DNA of 55,810 bases from an uncultured Oligella sp. (GCA_947632105.1 CANROD010000010.1:1-55810), one strand, 5' to 3'. Positions 10,808-20,041 are shown, numbered from the stretch's first letter. Notes: generated by a model not told the origin, from the letters alone. A program made the numbers and translations.

Positions 10808-11428
10808 TCAATCATCCCAACGATCTGGTGAGTATGAAAAAACTGGCAGAGACCATTTCCATTTAAGTGCTGCCATACGGAGGCTCAGTCCCAAAATAAA
10901 GGGGAGAATGAGAGTTAGGTTCTCATTGATGTCGAAGTAAATTAGCAGTAAATAGAAGTTGGCAACAATAAAAGACACGCTAGCATAGAGTTCGTGGCGT
11001 AATACTAGTGGCATACGGTTGCATAAAATATCTCGCCAAATGCCACCAAAAATTCCCGTGATAATTCCAGACATCACGATGACTGGCAGGCTATAGTCTA
11101 GCCGTAGGGCAACATTGCAACCGATGATCGTAAAGGCAACTAAGCCCATGGCATCAACTAATAAGAAAATCCTATTAAGCTTACGCATATACTTAGCAAT
11201 AATAACGGTAAATAAGCCGGCACCAATGGTTGTATAGATATATGAGGGGTGCTGAGTCCAGGTAACAGGAAAATTGCCAAGCAACACGTCGCGAACGGTC
11301 CCACCACCTAATGCGGTAATAAAAGCGATTAAAGCAACACCAAAGAGATCCATATTGCGGCGACCAGCTGCGAGTGCTCCGGACATGGCTTCTGCGGTAA
11401 TAGCGATAACAAAAATATAGGTTAGCAT
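10808..11428 (-). CDS. TRIC/UPF0126-family membrane channel or transporter
   Basis: Membrane protein of 206 residues with about seven hydrophobic helices arranged as two homologous halves. Each half carries the family hallmark: ALGGGTVRDVLLG near residue 45 and GIFGGIWRDILCNRMP near residue 130, the paired GG...RD motifs of the bacterial TRIC (trimeric intracellular cation channel, PF03458) family. Its leader is a tandem glycine riboswitch, which argues that the protein handles glycine or that its ion flux is tied to glycine levels. A weak AGGA ribosome site precedes the ATG by about eight bases. yjdM follows after 88 bases on the same strand. Confidence 0.88.
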   Translation of the reverse strand: MLTYIFVIAITAEAMSGALAAGRRNMDLFGVALIAFITALGGGTVRDVLLGNFPVTWTQHPSYIYTTIGAGLFTVIIAKYMRKLNRIFLLVDAMGLVAFTIIGCNVALRLDYSLPVIVMSGIITGIFGGIWRDILCNRMPLVLRHELYASVSFIVANFYLLLIYFDINENLTLILPFILGLSLRMAALKWKWSLPVFSYSPDRWDD

Positions 11429-11450
11429 TTAAAAATCCTAGTGATTGTTA

Positions 11451-11632
11451 TGCCACTCCCTCTGTGCTTTTACCTGAGAGTTTTTGTAGACGGTGCTACT
11501 TGCCCCTTCGGTGGGTTGATTTAACAACCACTCTCCAGTTGGCGGTATTAGTCTGTGCAGTGTTTGAGCCTGAGCGTTTATGGGAGTTTGCGCCTTCGGC
11601 GGGTAGGTAATTACCTCTCTCCTGCGACAGCT
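11451..11632 (-). promoter_or_regulatory. Tandem glycine riboswitch (two gcvT-type aptamers)
   Basis: Read on the minus strand from 11632. Aptamer 1 has GCAGGAGAGAGG, then CGCCGAAGGCGCAA and ACTCCCATAAACGCTCAGG. Aptamer 2 has CTGGAGAGTGG, then CACCGAAGGGGCAA and AACTCTCAGGTAAAAGCACAG, with a final GAGGGAGTGGCA ending at 11451. Two copies of GGAGAG, CCGAAG and CTCAGG in this order are the known glycine-riboswitch core. The short linker between the aptamers fits the tandem class. It ends 22 bases before the TRIC-family start codon. Confidence 0.93.
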
Positions 11633-11635
11633 GTA

Positions 11636-11641
11636 AATTAT
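11636..11641 (-). promoter_or_regulatory. -10 element for the riboswitch transcript
   Basis: On the minus strand a perfect TATAAT stands just upstream of the first aptamer, placing the predicted transcript start near 11628-11630, where the aptamer begins. The -35 region is weak. Confidence 0.55.
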
Positions 11642-11730
11642 ACGTTAGTGCGGCGTAATTCGCTACACCTTTAGAGCGTGGCGTTAATAAAAAAGTTTTT
11701 AAAATTTTTAAATGCTCTAACAAAGATGTT

Positions 11731-11744
11731 TTGTTATAGATCAA
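11731..11744. promoter_or_regulatory. FNR/ANR/DNR-type box
   Basis: TTGTTATAGATCAA matches the FNR-family consensus TTGAT-N4-ATCAA at nine of ten defined positions. It lies between the glycine-riboswitch transcript and nosR. A CATACT -10-like hexamer at 11785-11790 would put the box near -60 of a plus-strand start, the class I activator position. Control of nos genes by FNR/DNR-type regulators is established in denitrifiers; its use here is inferred. Confidence 0.5.
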
Positions 11745-11856
11745 TTTTATGTATTTTAGGTCTAACCTATGTGGCAGTTTTTGTCATACTAGAGAAGTAG
11801 TGAGTGCTGTCAGGCGAAATAAATATCAATTTAATCGCAGGCACTTTTTTTATTTT

Positions 11857-11889
11857 ATAATAACATGTATTTATTATATATGTTATTAT
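11857..11889. repeat. AT-rich inverted repeat in the nosR leader
   Basis: ATAATAACAT (11857-11866) and ATGTTATTAT (11880-11889) are perfect 10-base arms separated by 13 bases. A second, overlapping palindrome ATTATCA-T-TGATAAT sits at 11885-11899. These are operator-like but match no regulator consensus I can name with confidence. Confidence 0.4.
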
Positions 11890-11906
11890 CATTGATAATG
11901 AATTCC

Positions 11907-11931
11907 CTAAGAGTCGGTGGTTGTCTTAGGT
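11907..11931 (+). promoter_or_regulatory. Hairpin in the nosR 5' leader
   Basis: CCTAAGA ... TCTTAGG forms a perfect seven-base stem with an 11-base loop, about 33 bases before the nosR start. It has no T tract, so it is more likely an mRNA leader structure than a terminator. Confidence 0.4.
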
Positions 11932-11963
11932 CGATTCTCTTCAGAGGTGCGTAGGAGAGTACT

Positions 11964-14381
11964 TTGGAATATCCCGAACATAATAAATCAAATGATGCTC
12001 ATCGTTCAGTTGTTAAATTACCTATTTTTTTATTAGGTTTTTGGCGATTTTTTTTTAGTTTTCTAGTTGTTTTTTTCTATCTTTTTTTTACTTCAGTTGC
12101 TCAAGCAGATTCTCGTTTAGGCGAGTTTTTGTCTAAGGTGCAACCAGCCGAAGTTTTTTTGGGTGCTGATGGGTATGGTCCAATTCATGAGGGGGAATTG
12201 CCTATTGCCCAAGTATTTAAGGGACAGGAAGCAGTCGGTTATGTCTATTTAACGACTGATATTGTTAATACGCGTGGTTATTCTAGTAAGCCGATTGATA
12301 CCTTAGTGGCTTTGGATAATGAAGGTGAAATTGTCGGCGCTAAACTAGTTGAGCATCATGAGCCGATTGTATTGATTGGTATTCCTGAAGCTCGTATGGT
12401 TGAGTTTATTAACGGTTACGTGGGCATGAATTTCATCAAAAATCCGCTGCCTATCGGTTCACCACCTCCAGTTGATATGATTAGTGGTGCCACTGTTACG
12501 CTCATGGTGATAGGGGATAGTATCCTCCGCTCATCACGTATTATAGGTCAAGCATATCAAATTGGTATGTCCCCAGAGGCTTTGAATATAGCAGAAAATG
12601 CTGAAACAGAAACAACGCCGCAGATAGTTAATCAGGATTTATTAGAGGTTAAATCTTGGGATGCTTTAGTAGCAGAGGGAGCAGTTTCTAATCTGCATAT
12701 GACGATAGGTGAGGTTAACCAGTTATTCGTTGAGTCCGGGCGTCCTGGCGCAGGTGAAAAACCGCAATCCGGCAATCCAGAGGATACTTTTTTTGATATA
12801 TATACCGCAGTTGTTTCAGTTCCTACAATCGGGCGAAGTCTCTTAGGTGAAGCAGAGTATGAGTATATGCAGTCTAGACTCAAAGAAGGGCAACAAGCGA
12901 TTTTAGTTGCTGGCAATGGTCTCTACTCATTTAAAGGTTCTGGTTATGTACGGGGTGGAGTTTTTGACCGTTTTGATATTATTCAGGGTTTACAGAGCTT
13001 TCGTTTTACAGATTTACAGCATAAACGTCTTTATGATGTGATGGCGGATGGTTCGCCGCATTTTAAAGAAGTGGGCTTATTTTTCATACCCGAAGAAAAT
13101 GATTTTTTTGATCCGACCGACATGTGGCGTTTCCAACTATTAGTACAACGTGAGATTACGGTTCGCGAGAAAATCTTTATACCGGTAGAGTCTAACTATC
13201 AATTACCATCAATCTATACGATTGATGACCCATCGGCACCGGTAGTTACCAAGCAGCCATCAGCTTCTGTTCACAACGCTTTGACTACGACTCCTGATCA
13301 AGGCGAGGGTACTGGCCCAGTGTCACACCAAACAACTAGCCATGTTGATATGTTTGTCGATGAAGCGCCTTTATGGAAAATTATCTGGAAGTCTAAAACC
13401 CATCAGATCGCGGTGATAAGTTTGGCTTTAGTGGTGCTGTTATTCGTCTTCTTCTTCCAACATCAGTTAGTTAGGCATGAGAAGTTTTATAACTACTTCC
13501 GTACTGGCTTTTTAATGTTCAGTCTGTTCTATATCGGTTGGTACGCCAATGCACAGTTATCAGTTGTTAATGTACTGACTTTTACTACCTCACTGCGGAC
13601 AGAGTTCAGCTGGGAGTACTTCTTGATGGACCCAGTGGTCTTTATTCTGTGGTGTGCCACGGCTATCTCCATGGTGTTTTGGAATCGCGGAGCATTTTGT
13701 GGTTGGTTGTGTCCTTTTGGTTCATTACAAGAGTTACTTAATAAGTTAGCTAGAAAACTTAAAATTAAGCAAGTTAAAGTGCCTTATGCAATTCACCACC
13801 GTGCAGCAGCGATTAAATACGTTATCTTTATTGCCTTATTCGGTTTTTCGCTTTATGACTTGGCGTTTGCAGAAAAATTAGCTGAAGTTGAGCCATTTAA
13901 AACAGCCATTATTTTGAAGTTCTTCCGTAGTTGGCCTTTTGTGACATTTGCTATCTTGTTATTGGTTGCAGGCCTATTTATTGAGCGTTTTTATTGTCGA
14001 TACCTATGCGCTTTAGGTGCCGGTTTAGCAATTCCAGCGCGACTTCGTATATTTGACTGGTTGCGTCGCTACAAAATGTGTGGTGATCCTTGTCAACGTT
14101 GTGCCGTGGAGTGTCCTGTGGATGCTATTACACCAGAGGGACCAATCGAGCCTAATGAATGTATTCAGTGTTTGCATTGTCAGATGCTTTATAACCACGA
14201 GAAGAAGTGTCCTGAATTAATTCAACGATCGTCTAAGCGTCGCCGTCGTTCAGCACCAACACCGGGTAAGCAGGCGTCGAGAACGCAACAAGAACCAGTA
14301 TTTACCGAAGAGGTATTACGTTTTATGCCCAATGCTACTGCTTTTGAAGCAAAACCTAAACACAAGCAAGACGATAGATAA
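11964..14381 (+). CDS. nosR: Nitrous oxide reductase regulator and electron-transfer flavoprotein NosR
   Basis: Polytopic membrane protein (805 residues) needed for nos expression and for electron delivery to NosZ. In order it shows an N-terminal signal or anchor helix (residues ~18-48), a periplasmic FMN-binding domain with the flavinylation motif ISGATVT near residue 173, a membrane domain of about six helices with CGWLCPFG and CRYLCALGAG cysteine motifs, and a cytoplasmic ferredoxin-like tail with CGDPCQRCAVECP and CIQCLHC sets. I choose a TTG start because AGGAG lies six bases upstream and no ATG occurs in frame before the FMN domain. It heads nosRZDFYL-apbE. Confidence 0.93.
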   Translation: MEYPEHNKSNDAHRSVVKLPIFLLGFWRFFFSFLVVFFYLFFTSVAQADSRLGEFLSKVQPAEVFLGADGYGPIHEGELPIAQVFKGQEAVGYVYLTTDIVNTRGYSSKPIDTLVALDNEGEIVGAKLVEHHEPIVLIGIPEARMVEFINGYVGMNFIKNPLPIGSPPPVDMISGATVTLMVIGDSILRSSRIIGQAYQIGMSPEALNIAENAETETTPQIVNQDLLEVKSWDALVAEGAVSNLHMTIGEVNQLFVESGRPGAGEKPQSGNPEDTFFDIYTAVVSVPTIGRSLLGEAEYEYMQSRLKEGQQAILVAGNGLYSFKGSGYVRGGVFDRFDIIQGLQSFRFTDLQHKRLYDVMADGSPHFKEVGLFFIPEENDFFDPTDMWRFQLLVQREITVREKIFIPVESNYQLPSIYTIDDPSAPVVTKQPSASVHNALTTTPDQGEGTGPVSHQTTSHVDMFVDEAPLWKIIWKSKTHQIAVISLALVVLLFVFFFQHQLVRHEKFYNYFRTGFLMFSLFYIGWYANAQLSVVNVLTFTTSLRTEFSWEYFLMDPVVFILWCATAISMVFWNRGAFCGWLCPFGSLQELLNKLARKLKIKQVKVPYAIHHRAAAIKYVIFIALFGFSLYDLAFAEKLAEVEPFKTAIILKFFRSWPFVTFAILLLVAGLFIERFYCRYLCALGAGLAIPARLRIFDWLRRYKMCGDPCQRCAVECPVDAITPEGPIEPNECIQCLHCQMLYNHEKKCPELIQRSSKRRRRSAPTPGKQASRTQQEPVFTEEVLRFMPNATAFEAKPKHKQDDR

Positions 14382-14451
14382 TGCGTCTGAGACTTATTTA
14401 TCTAAATCTTGATTTAACGTGCGTTATGCACATTTATATATGAGGTCTAAT

Positions 14452-16389
14452 ATGAAAGATCAGAATGAAAAGCAACCGATATTAGAAATGAAGCGTCGCC
14501 GCTTTTTAGGTACGGCTGCAGCTACTGGTGCAGCGGCAGGTGTTGCCGGTGGTATCGGTTTGCCTAGTATCTTTGGTTCTAAAGAGGCTATGGCTCAGTC
14601 TAAGGGCAGTGATGGTGGTTTGAATCCTCACGTTGCTCCGGGAGAGTTAGATGAGTACTATGCTTTTAGTTCAGGTGGTCAGTCAGGTGAAGTCCGTATT
14701 TTGGGTTTACCGTCAATGCGTGAAATTATGCGTATTCCGGTATTTAATATGTGTAGCGCTACCGGATGGGGCCGCACAAATGAAAGCTTAGAAGTTCTTA
14801 ATGGTAATATCACGCCACAAACAGCAAAATTCCTAAAAGATCAGCATCTTCGCTGCATGCCTAATGGGGATGCTCACCACCCTCATATGTCATTTACTGA
14901 TCAGTCGTATGATGGTCGTTACATCTATATCAACGATAAGGCTAATAACCGTATTGCTCGTATTCGTTGTGATGTGATGAAAACGGATAAAATCACTGAA
15001 ATTCCAAACGTTGCTGCTGTACACGGTTTACGTCCACAACGTTACCCTAAGACTGGCTACGTTTTCGCTAATGGTGAACATATCGTACCTTTAATAAATG
15101 ACGGTTCGGTGTTGGATAATCACAAAGAAAACTTCTTTGCGGTTTACACTGCAGTCGATGGTGAAACCATGGAGGTTGCATGGCAAGTTAAGGTCGATGG
15201 TAACTTAGATAACGGTGATGCCGACTACCAAGGTAAGTATTCATTCTCTACTTGCTATAACTCTGAGCAAGGTGTGACATTAGGTGAGGCTTCAGCTTCG
15301 GAGCAGGACTGGGTTGTTGTGTTCAATCTTGCACGTATTGAAGAAGCTATCGAAAAAGGTGATTATGAGGAAATTAACGGTGTTAAGGTAGTGGACGGTC
15401 GCAAGGGTTCTGCTTATACCCGCTATATTCCGGTACCCAACTCACCGCACGGTTGTAATGCAGCACCTGATGGTATTCACGTTATGCTTAACGGTAAGCT
15501 TTCACCAACAGTGACAGTACTTGATGTACGTAAATTAGATGACCTGTTTGATGATAAGATTGAGCCGCGTGATTGTGTAGTTGCTGAGCCTCAATTAGGG
15601 TTAGGTCCTTTGCATACAGCTTTCGATGGTCGTGGTAATGCATACACCACACTTTTTATTGATAGCCAGATGGCTAAGTGGAATATTGACTTAGCGAAAC
15701 GTCAATTTGCCGGTGAGGATGTAGAGCCAGTTCTTCAAAAAGTTGATGTTCATTATCAACCAGGTCATAACCATACCACCTTAGGTGAGAGTAAAGATGC
15801 AGATGGTAAATGGTTAGTCTCTCTCAATAAGTTTTCTAAAGATCGATATCTAAATTCTGGTCCATTAAAACCTGAAAATGATCAATTGTTTGATATTTCC
15901 GGTGATGAGATGAAGTTGGTTGCGGACGTGCCTAGCTTTGCCGAACCTCATGATATGCTGTTAGTACACCGACGCTTTATTAACCCTAGAAATATCTGGG
16001 ATCGCAATGATCCACAATGGGCTACGGCGAGAAAGCAAGCAGAGGCTGATGGTCTTGACTTAGATTCAGCTAATGAAGTGATTCGTGATGGTAATAAGGT
16101 ACGTGTTTATATGACGTCTACCGCCCCTCAATTTGGTATTAGTAGTTTTGAGGTTAATGAGGGTGATGAGGTTACTGTCTATGTATCTAATGTAGAGGTG
16201 ATTGAGGACTTGACTCATGGGTTTACACTTGAAAATCACGGTATTGCGATGGAGGTGTCTCCAGGGCAAACAGCGTCAGTTACTTTCATTGCTTCACGTC
16301 CTGGTGTACATTGGTACTATTGTCAGTGGTTCTGCCACGCCTTACATATGGAGATGTCAGGTCAAATGTTAGTTAAACCTAAGGTTTAA
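14452..16389 (+). CDS. nosZ: Nitrous oxide reductase, Tat-dependent (clade I type)
   Basis: Periplasmic copper enzyme reducing N2O to N2, 645 residues. The N-terminus has a twin-arginine signal (RRRFLG at 15-20, then an Ala/Gly-rich stretch ending AMAQ), typical of clade I NosZ. The beta-propeller supplies the CuZ histidines, for example GDAHHPHMS near residue 140. The C-terminal cupredoxin domain carries the CuA site in [15 protein letters not shown] near residue 620 (C-x3-C-x3-H-x2-M). I prefer the ATG at 14452 to upstream codons because GAGG lies six bases before it and the Tat signal then begins normally. All key residues appear intact. Confidence 0.96.
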   Translation: MKDQNEKQPILEMKRRRFLGTAAATGAAAGVAGGIGLPSIFGSKEAMAQSKGSDGGLNPHVAPGELDEYYAFSSGGQSGEVRILGLPSMREIMRIPVFNMCSATGWGRTNESLEVLNGNITPQTAKFLKDQHLRCMPNGDAHHPHMSFTDQSYDGRYIYINDKANNRIARIRCDVMKTDKITEIPNVAAVHGLRPQRYPKTGYVFANGEHIVPLINDGSVLDNHKENFFAVYTAVDGETMEVAWQVKVDGNLDNGDADYQGKYSFSTCYNSEQGVTLGEASASEQDWVVVFNLARIEEAIEKGDYEEINGVKVVDGRKGSAYTRYIPVPNSPHGCNAAPDGIHVMLNGKLSPTVTVLDVRKLDDLFDDKIEPRDCVVAEPQLGLGPLHTAFDGRGNAYTTLFIDSQMAKWNIDLAKRQFAGEDVEPVLQKVDVHYQPGHNHTTLGESKDADGKWLVSLNKFSKDRYLNSGPLKPENDQLFDISGDEMKLVADVPSFAEPHDMLLVHRRFINPRNIWDRNDPQWATARKQAEADGLDLDSANEVIRDGNKVRVYMTSTAPQFGISSFEVNEGDEVTVYVSNVEVIEDLTHGFTLENHGIAMEVSPGQTASVTFIASRPGVHWYYCQWFCHALHMEMSGQMLVKPKV

Positions 16390-16393
16390 TTTA

Positions 16394-17710
16394 GTGAGAG
16401 CATATGACTTTTTTAGGTGGCAACCTCTTTTAAGTCTAGTATCGAAGGGGCTACTGACTGCTACTTTGCTACAGTCAGTGGTCTATGGTGCTGTGCATCA
16501 GGTACATGATGGTGATGATTTACAAGCTATTTTGAACTCTGCGCAGCCCGGTGATACGATCAAACTAAGCTCTGGTGAGTTTGAGGGGCAGTTTGTTATT
16601 GACGTTGATAATTTAACTTTAATTGGTCCAGATGATTATAGTGCTGTGATTAATGGTGCTCGCAAGGGACGTACTCTATGGGTCAAGTCAAGTGATGTGG
16701 CTATACGTCAATTGAGGGTGACTAATTCGGGCTTAAGCTTGTCTGATATGGATGCGGGTATCTTTTTAGATCAGACAGCACACCGTATTGTGGTTGAGGA
16801 CAATCAGCTATTTGACAATTCAGTGGGAGTCTATCTTTGGGGGACTAAAGACTCCTATATCAATAACAATAAGATCATAGGCAATCAAGAATTACGTATG
16901 TCAGAGCGTGGCAACGGTATTACTATCTGGAATGCGCCTGGCAGTAAGATCGTAAATAATGATATTAGTTACGGTCGCGATGGTATTTATACCAACTACA
17001 GTAAACAAAACACTTTCTCAGGTAACACCTTCCGCAACTTGCGTTACGGTGTGCACTATATGTATACCAATGATAGTGAGATTTTAAATAATATTTCAAT
17101 AGATAATGACATTGGCTATGCGATTATGTTCTCGGATCGTATTAATGTCAGCGGCAATGTCGCATTTAATAGTATCAATCAGGGCATTATGATGAACTAT
17201 GCCAATCACTCAACGATTGAGGGTAATACCGTTTATCAAGCAGATAAATGTGTTTATTTCTACAATGCCAATATCAATAAAATCCATAATAATCACTTTG
17301 AGCAATGTGATATAGGTGTCCATTACACTGGTGCGGCGCAGGGTAATATTGTTTACGATAACGCCTTTGTTTATAACCGCAGCCAGGTTAAGTACGTAGG
17401 TACTCGCTATGAGGATTGGGTGCATGAGGGGCGAGGCAATTATTGGAGCGATCATAGTGGTTTTGACTTGGACGGTGATGGCGTTGCAGATACTGCTTAT
17501 CGTCCTAACGATATTATAGATCAGGTTGTTTGGCGGGCGCCTAGTAGTCGGATTTTATTAAACAGTCCGGCAGTCGCTGTCGTGCGGTGGGCGCAATCAC
17601 AGTTTCCTGCTTTATTGCCCGGTGGTTTAATGGATAGTGCACCGATTATGAAAATGCCAGAAAGCACCAGTTTTGTGCGAGTACAGGAGTTGTTAAATGA
17701 GCGTAAATGA
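16394..17710 (+). CDS. nosD: NosD, periplasmic copper-site maturation protein
   Basis: Secreted right-handed beta-helix protein (438 residues) required with NosFY for assembly of the CuZ site of NosZ. After a signal peptide (about residues 1-33) the sequence consists of parallel beta-helix rungs rich in Asn and Gly (CASH/NosD repeats), such as NGITIWNAPGSKIVNNDI. The start is a GTG four bases after nosZ; the ribosome site is weak, so translation may depend on coupling to nosZ. The 3' end overlaps nosF by 14 bases. Confidence 0.93.
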   Translation: MRAYDFFRWQPLLSLVSKGLLTATLLQSVVYGAVHQVHDGDDLQAILNSAQPGDTIKLSSGEFEGQFVIDVDNLTLIGPDDYSAVINGARKGRTLWVKSSDVAIRQLRVTNSGLSLSDMDAGIFLDQTAHRIVVEDNQLFDNSVGVYLWGTKDSYINNNKIIGNQELRMSERGNGITIWNAPGSKIVNNDISYGRDGIYTNYSKQNTFSGNTFRNLRYGVHYMYTNDSEILNNISIDNDIGYAIMFSDRINVSGNVAFNSINQGIMMNYANHSTIEGNTVYQADKCVYFYNANINKIHNNHFEQCDIGVHYTGAAQGNIVYDNAFVYNRSQVKYVGTRYEDWVHEGRGNYWSDHSGFDLDGDGVADTAYRPNDIIDQVVWRAPSSRILLNSPAVAVVRWAQSQFPALLPGGLMDSAPIMKMPESTSFVRVQELLNERK

Positions 17711-18599
17711 ATTAGTTTGTTTTGAGAAGGTCACTAAACGCTATGGTAAGCGAACGGTCATTCATTCTTTGGACATGGTTTTACGCGAGGGCGAGTGTGT
17801 TGCCTTAGCTGGTCATAATGGCGCAGGTAAAAGTACCGTGATGAAGTTGATTTTAGGTTTAATCAGTCCGAGTAATGGTGAGGTTCGTCTGTTGGGTCAG
17901 CAGGCATCTGGTAGTCAGTCAGTAAAGCTACGTTTTGATATTGGTTATTTACCTGAGGTGGTATCGCTTTACCCCAACTTGACCGGTCAAGAGACCTTAG
18001 ACTTTTATGCGAAACTTAAGCAGGTCAAGGGGACGTCGTATCATGATCTCTTAGCAAAGGTTGGTATTGCCGGTGCTGCTAAGCAACGGGTCAATACCTA
18101 TTCAAAAGGAATGAGGCAACGCTTGGCTTTAGCGCAGACGCTATTGGGTGACCCAAAGATTTTTTTATTTGATGAGCCGACGACAGGTTTAGACCCTGCG
18201 TCACGACAGCAGTTTTATGACATTATTAGGGAGTTGCGTGCTCAGGGAGCAACGATTTTGTTGTGTACTCATGCCTTAACTGAACTTGAGGGTAATATCG
18301 ATCGGGTGATGGTGATGAATCAGGGGCAAAAGGTTGTGGATGGCAGCTTAGATAGTTTGCGGCGAGATAGTGGCTTGACCTATCGAATTCAGGTCAAAAC
18401 AGCCCAAGATAGTCCGCCGGATACGATTAATAGTTGGTATAAAATTGCATCTTCTTTTTATCGATTGGATTGTCAGCAAAACCATAAAATGACTGTGCTG
18501 AGAGATTTGATGCAAAGCGAACAGGTAGTTGATGTCAGCACCTATGCTCCGAGCTTAGATGAAATTTATGCTCATTATTTAGAAAGAGAGGATGTATGA
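17697..18599 (+). CDS. nosF: NosF, ABC transporter ATP-binding protein
   Basis: ATPase (300 residues) of the NosDFY complex that supports copper-site maturation of N2O reductase. It shows Walker A GHNGAGKST, the signature YSKGMRQRLALAQ, Walker B KIFLFDEPTTGLDP and a switch histidine in LLCTHALTE. A C-terminal extension of about 80 residues follows the nucleotide-binding domain. The ATG has GGAG nine bases upstream and lies inside the end of nosD. The stop overlaps the nosY start by four bases. Confidence 0.94.
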   Translation: MSVNELVCFEKVTKRYGKRTVIHSLDMVLREGECVALAGHNGAGKSTVMKLILGLISPSNGEVRLLGQQASGSQSVKLRFDIGYLPEVVSLYPNLTGQETLDFYAKLKQVKGTSYHDLLAKVGIAGAAKQRVNTYSKGMRQRLALAQTLLGDPKIFLFDEPTTGLDPASRQQFYDIIRELRAQGATILLCTHALTELEGNIDRVMVMNQGQKVVDGSLDSLRRDSGLTYRIQVKTAQDSPPDTINSWYKIASSFYRLDCQQNHKMTVLRDLMQSEQVVDVSTYAPSLDEIYAHYLEREDV

Positions 18600-19426
18600 A
18601 GCAGATCCTTTCTATTAGTATTAAAGAGGTCCGTGATGGATTACGTAATCGTTGGGTAGTCGCTACTACTTTATTATTGGTTATTTTTGCATTGGTCTTA
18701 GGTATGATGGGCACGGCACCTACTGGTACGGTAAAAGTCGACCCCTTGACAGTGACCCTGGTCAGTCTATCTAGTTTGTCGATTTTCTTGATTCCTTTAA
18801 TTGCCTTGTTACTAAGCTATGATGCTATTGTTGGTGAGGTAGAACGTGGCACCATGTCGTTACTGTTGAGCTATCCCATCGCTCGATGTCAGGTGTTAGC
18901 AGGTAAATTTCTCGGTCATTTGATTATTTTAACTATCTCAACAGCGGTTGGTTATGGTGTTGCTGGTCTTGTATTGCATTTCCTCTATGGTGGCTCTAGC
19001 ACTACTGCATGGGTTGATTTTGGTCGAATGATTGCGCTGAGTGTTTTTCTGGGGGCGAGTTTTTTAAGTATTGGCTATTTGTTGAGTGCGTGGGTTAGAG
19101 AGCGTGCAACGGCCGCAGGTTTGGCCTTATTTATTTGGTTATTTGTAGTCGTGATCTTTGATATGGCACTTATCGGTATTTTAGTTGCTGATACTAAGCA
19201 AGTCATTACGGCTGATATGTTGAACTACATTTTGTTATTTAACCCAGCAGATATTTATCGTTTGCTTAATTTAGTGAGTTCTGAAAACACTTCTTTATTT
19301 GCAGGCATGGCTGGATTAAGTAATCAAATGAATTTATCTGCTAGTGCTTTGTATGGTGCTTTAGCGTTATGGGTTGTTATACCTTTCGTTTTAGCTGTGA
19401 TGGTATTTAATCGTAAGCAACTCTAG
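18596..19426 (+). CDS. nosY: NosY, ABC transporter permease
   Basis: Membrane permease (276 residues) that pairs with NosF. About six hydrophobic segments are seen, with the ABC-2-type signature around YDAIVGEVERGTMSLLLSYP and the membrane region LALFIWLFVVVIFDMALIGIL. It overlaps nosF by four bases (ATGA) and nosL follows 15 bases later. Confidence 0.94.
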   Translation: MKQILSISIKEVRDGLRNRWVVATTLLLVIFALVLGMMGTAPTGTVKVDPLTVTLVSLSSLSIFLIPLIALLLSYDAIVGEVERGTMSLLLSYPIARCQVLAGKFLGHLIILTISTAVGYGVAGLVLHFLYGGSSTTAWVDFGRMIALSVFLGASFLSIGYLLSAWVRERATAAGLALFIWLFVVVIFDMALIGILVADTKQVITADMLNYILLFNPADIYRLLNLVSSENTSLFAGMAGLSNQMNLSASALYGALALWVVIPFVLAVMVFNRKQL

Positions 19427-19441
19427 GTCAATGGAGAGAGT

Positions 19442-20041
19442 ATGAAAATGAGATTTAAGGTGTTAGCAACATTGGTATTGAGCGTTAGTTTGGTCGCTTG
19501 TAAGCAGGGAGTTGATTCTGATGCAGTACCACTAGCAGCGCAAATTACTGCTGAGTCTACTGGGCATTTCTGTCATATGTTCTTAGCAGAACATGATGGT
19601 CCTAAATCTCATTTATTCTTGGCTGATCAGGAAGACCCAATTTGGTTTACTGAGGTTAATCAGTTATTTGCTTTTAATTTTTTACCAGAAGAACCAGGCA
19701 ACATTGTGGCTATGTATGTTAATGACGCGGCCGGCATTAGTGACTGGACAGATCCTTCATCGAACATAAATTGGATTAATGCCAAGGCTGCTTTTTATGT
19801 GATTGAGAGTTCATTTGTTGGCGGCATGGGTAGTAAAGACGCGGTGCCGTTTAAGGACCGCACGATAGCAGATGCTTTTGTCGCTGAGCATGGCGGTCGA
19901 GTAATTATGTTTGATGAGATGCCAGAGGACTTTGTATTTCAACAGCCTTTACAGTCACAACCTCATGGTGTTCTTGGCGATCATGACGCGCATGGTGAAG
20001 TAGGACATGGTCATGGTGCTGGCGCTCATCAACAGCACTAA
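19442..20041 (+). CDS. nosL: NosL, copper-binding lipoprotein
   Basis: Outer-membrane lipoprotein copper chaperone for NosZ, 199 residues. The lipobox is LVAC with the lipidated cysteine near residue 20. The family motif with paired metal ligands is in GHFCHMFLAEHDGPKSHLF, which carries the Cys-x-Met copper motif. The C-terminus is an unusually histidine-rich tail (repeated His-Gly and Asp-His units over the last ~28 residues), which could add metal binding. Good ribosome site GGAGAG. Confidence 0.93.
   Translation: MKMRFKVLATLVLSVSLVACKQGVDSDAVPLAAQITAESTGHFCHMFLAEHDGPKSHLFLADQEDPIWFTEVNQLFAFNFLPEEPGNIVAMYVNDAAGISDWTDPSSNINWINAKAAFYVIESSFVGGMGSKDAVPFKDRTIADAFVAEHGGRVIMFDEMPEDFVFQQPLQSQPHGVLGDHDAHGEVGHGHGAGAHQQH

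Noticed and set aside
11496-11744. Minus-strand open frame of about 80 codons
   Set aside because: It lies on the tandem glycine riboswitch and its promoter, whose conserved bases explain the sequence; it has no recognisable protein features.
11885-11899. Fur box ahead of nosR
   Set aside because: The palindrome ATTATCA-T-TGATAAT has the half sites in the opposite arrangement to the Fur consensus, so only an unnamed palindrome is claimed.
14419-14451. Longer N-terminus for nosZ
   Set aside because: It would place 11 extra residues before the Tat signal and has no ribosome site; GAGG lies six bases before the ATG at 14452.
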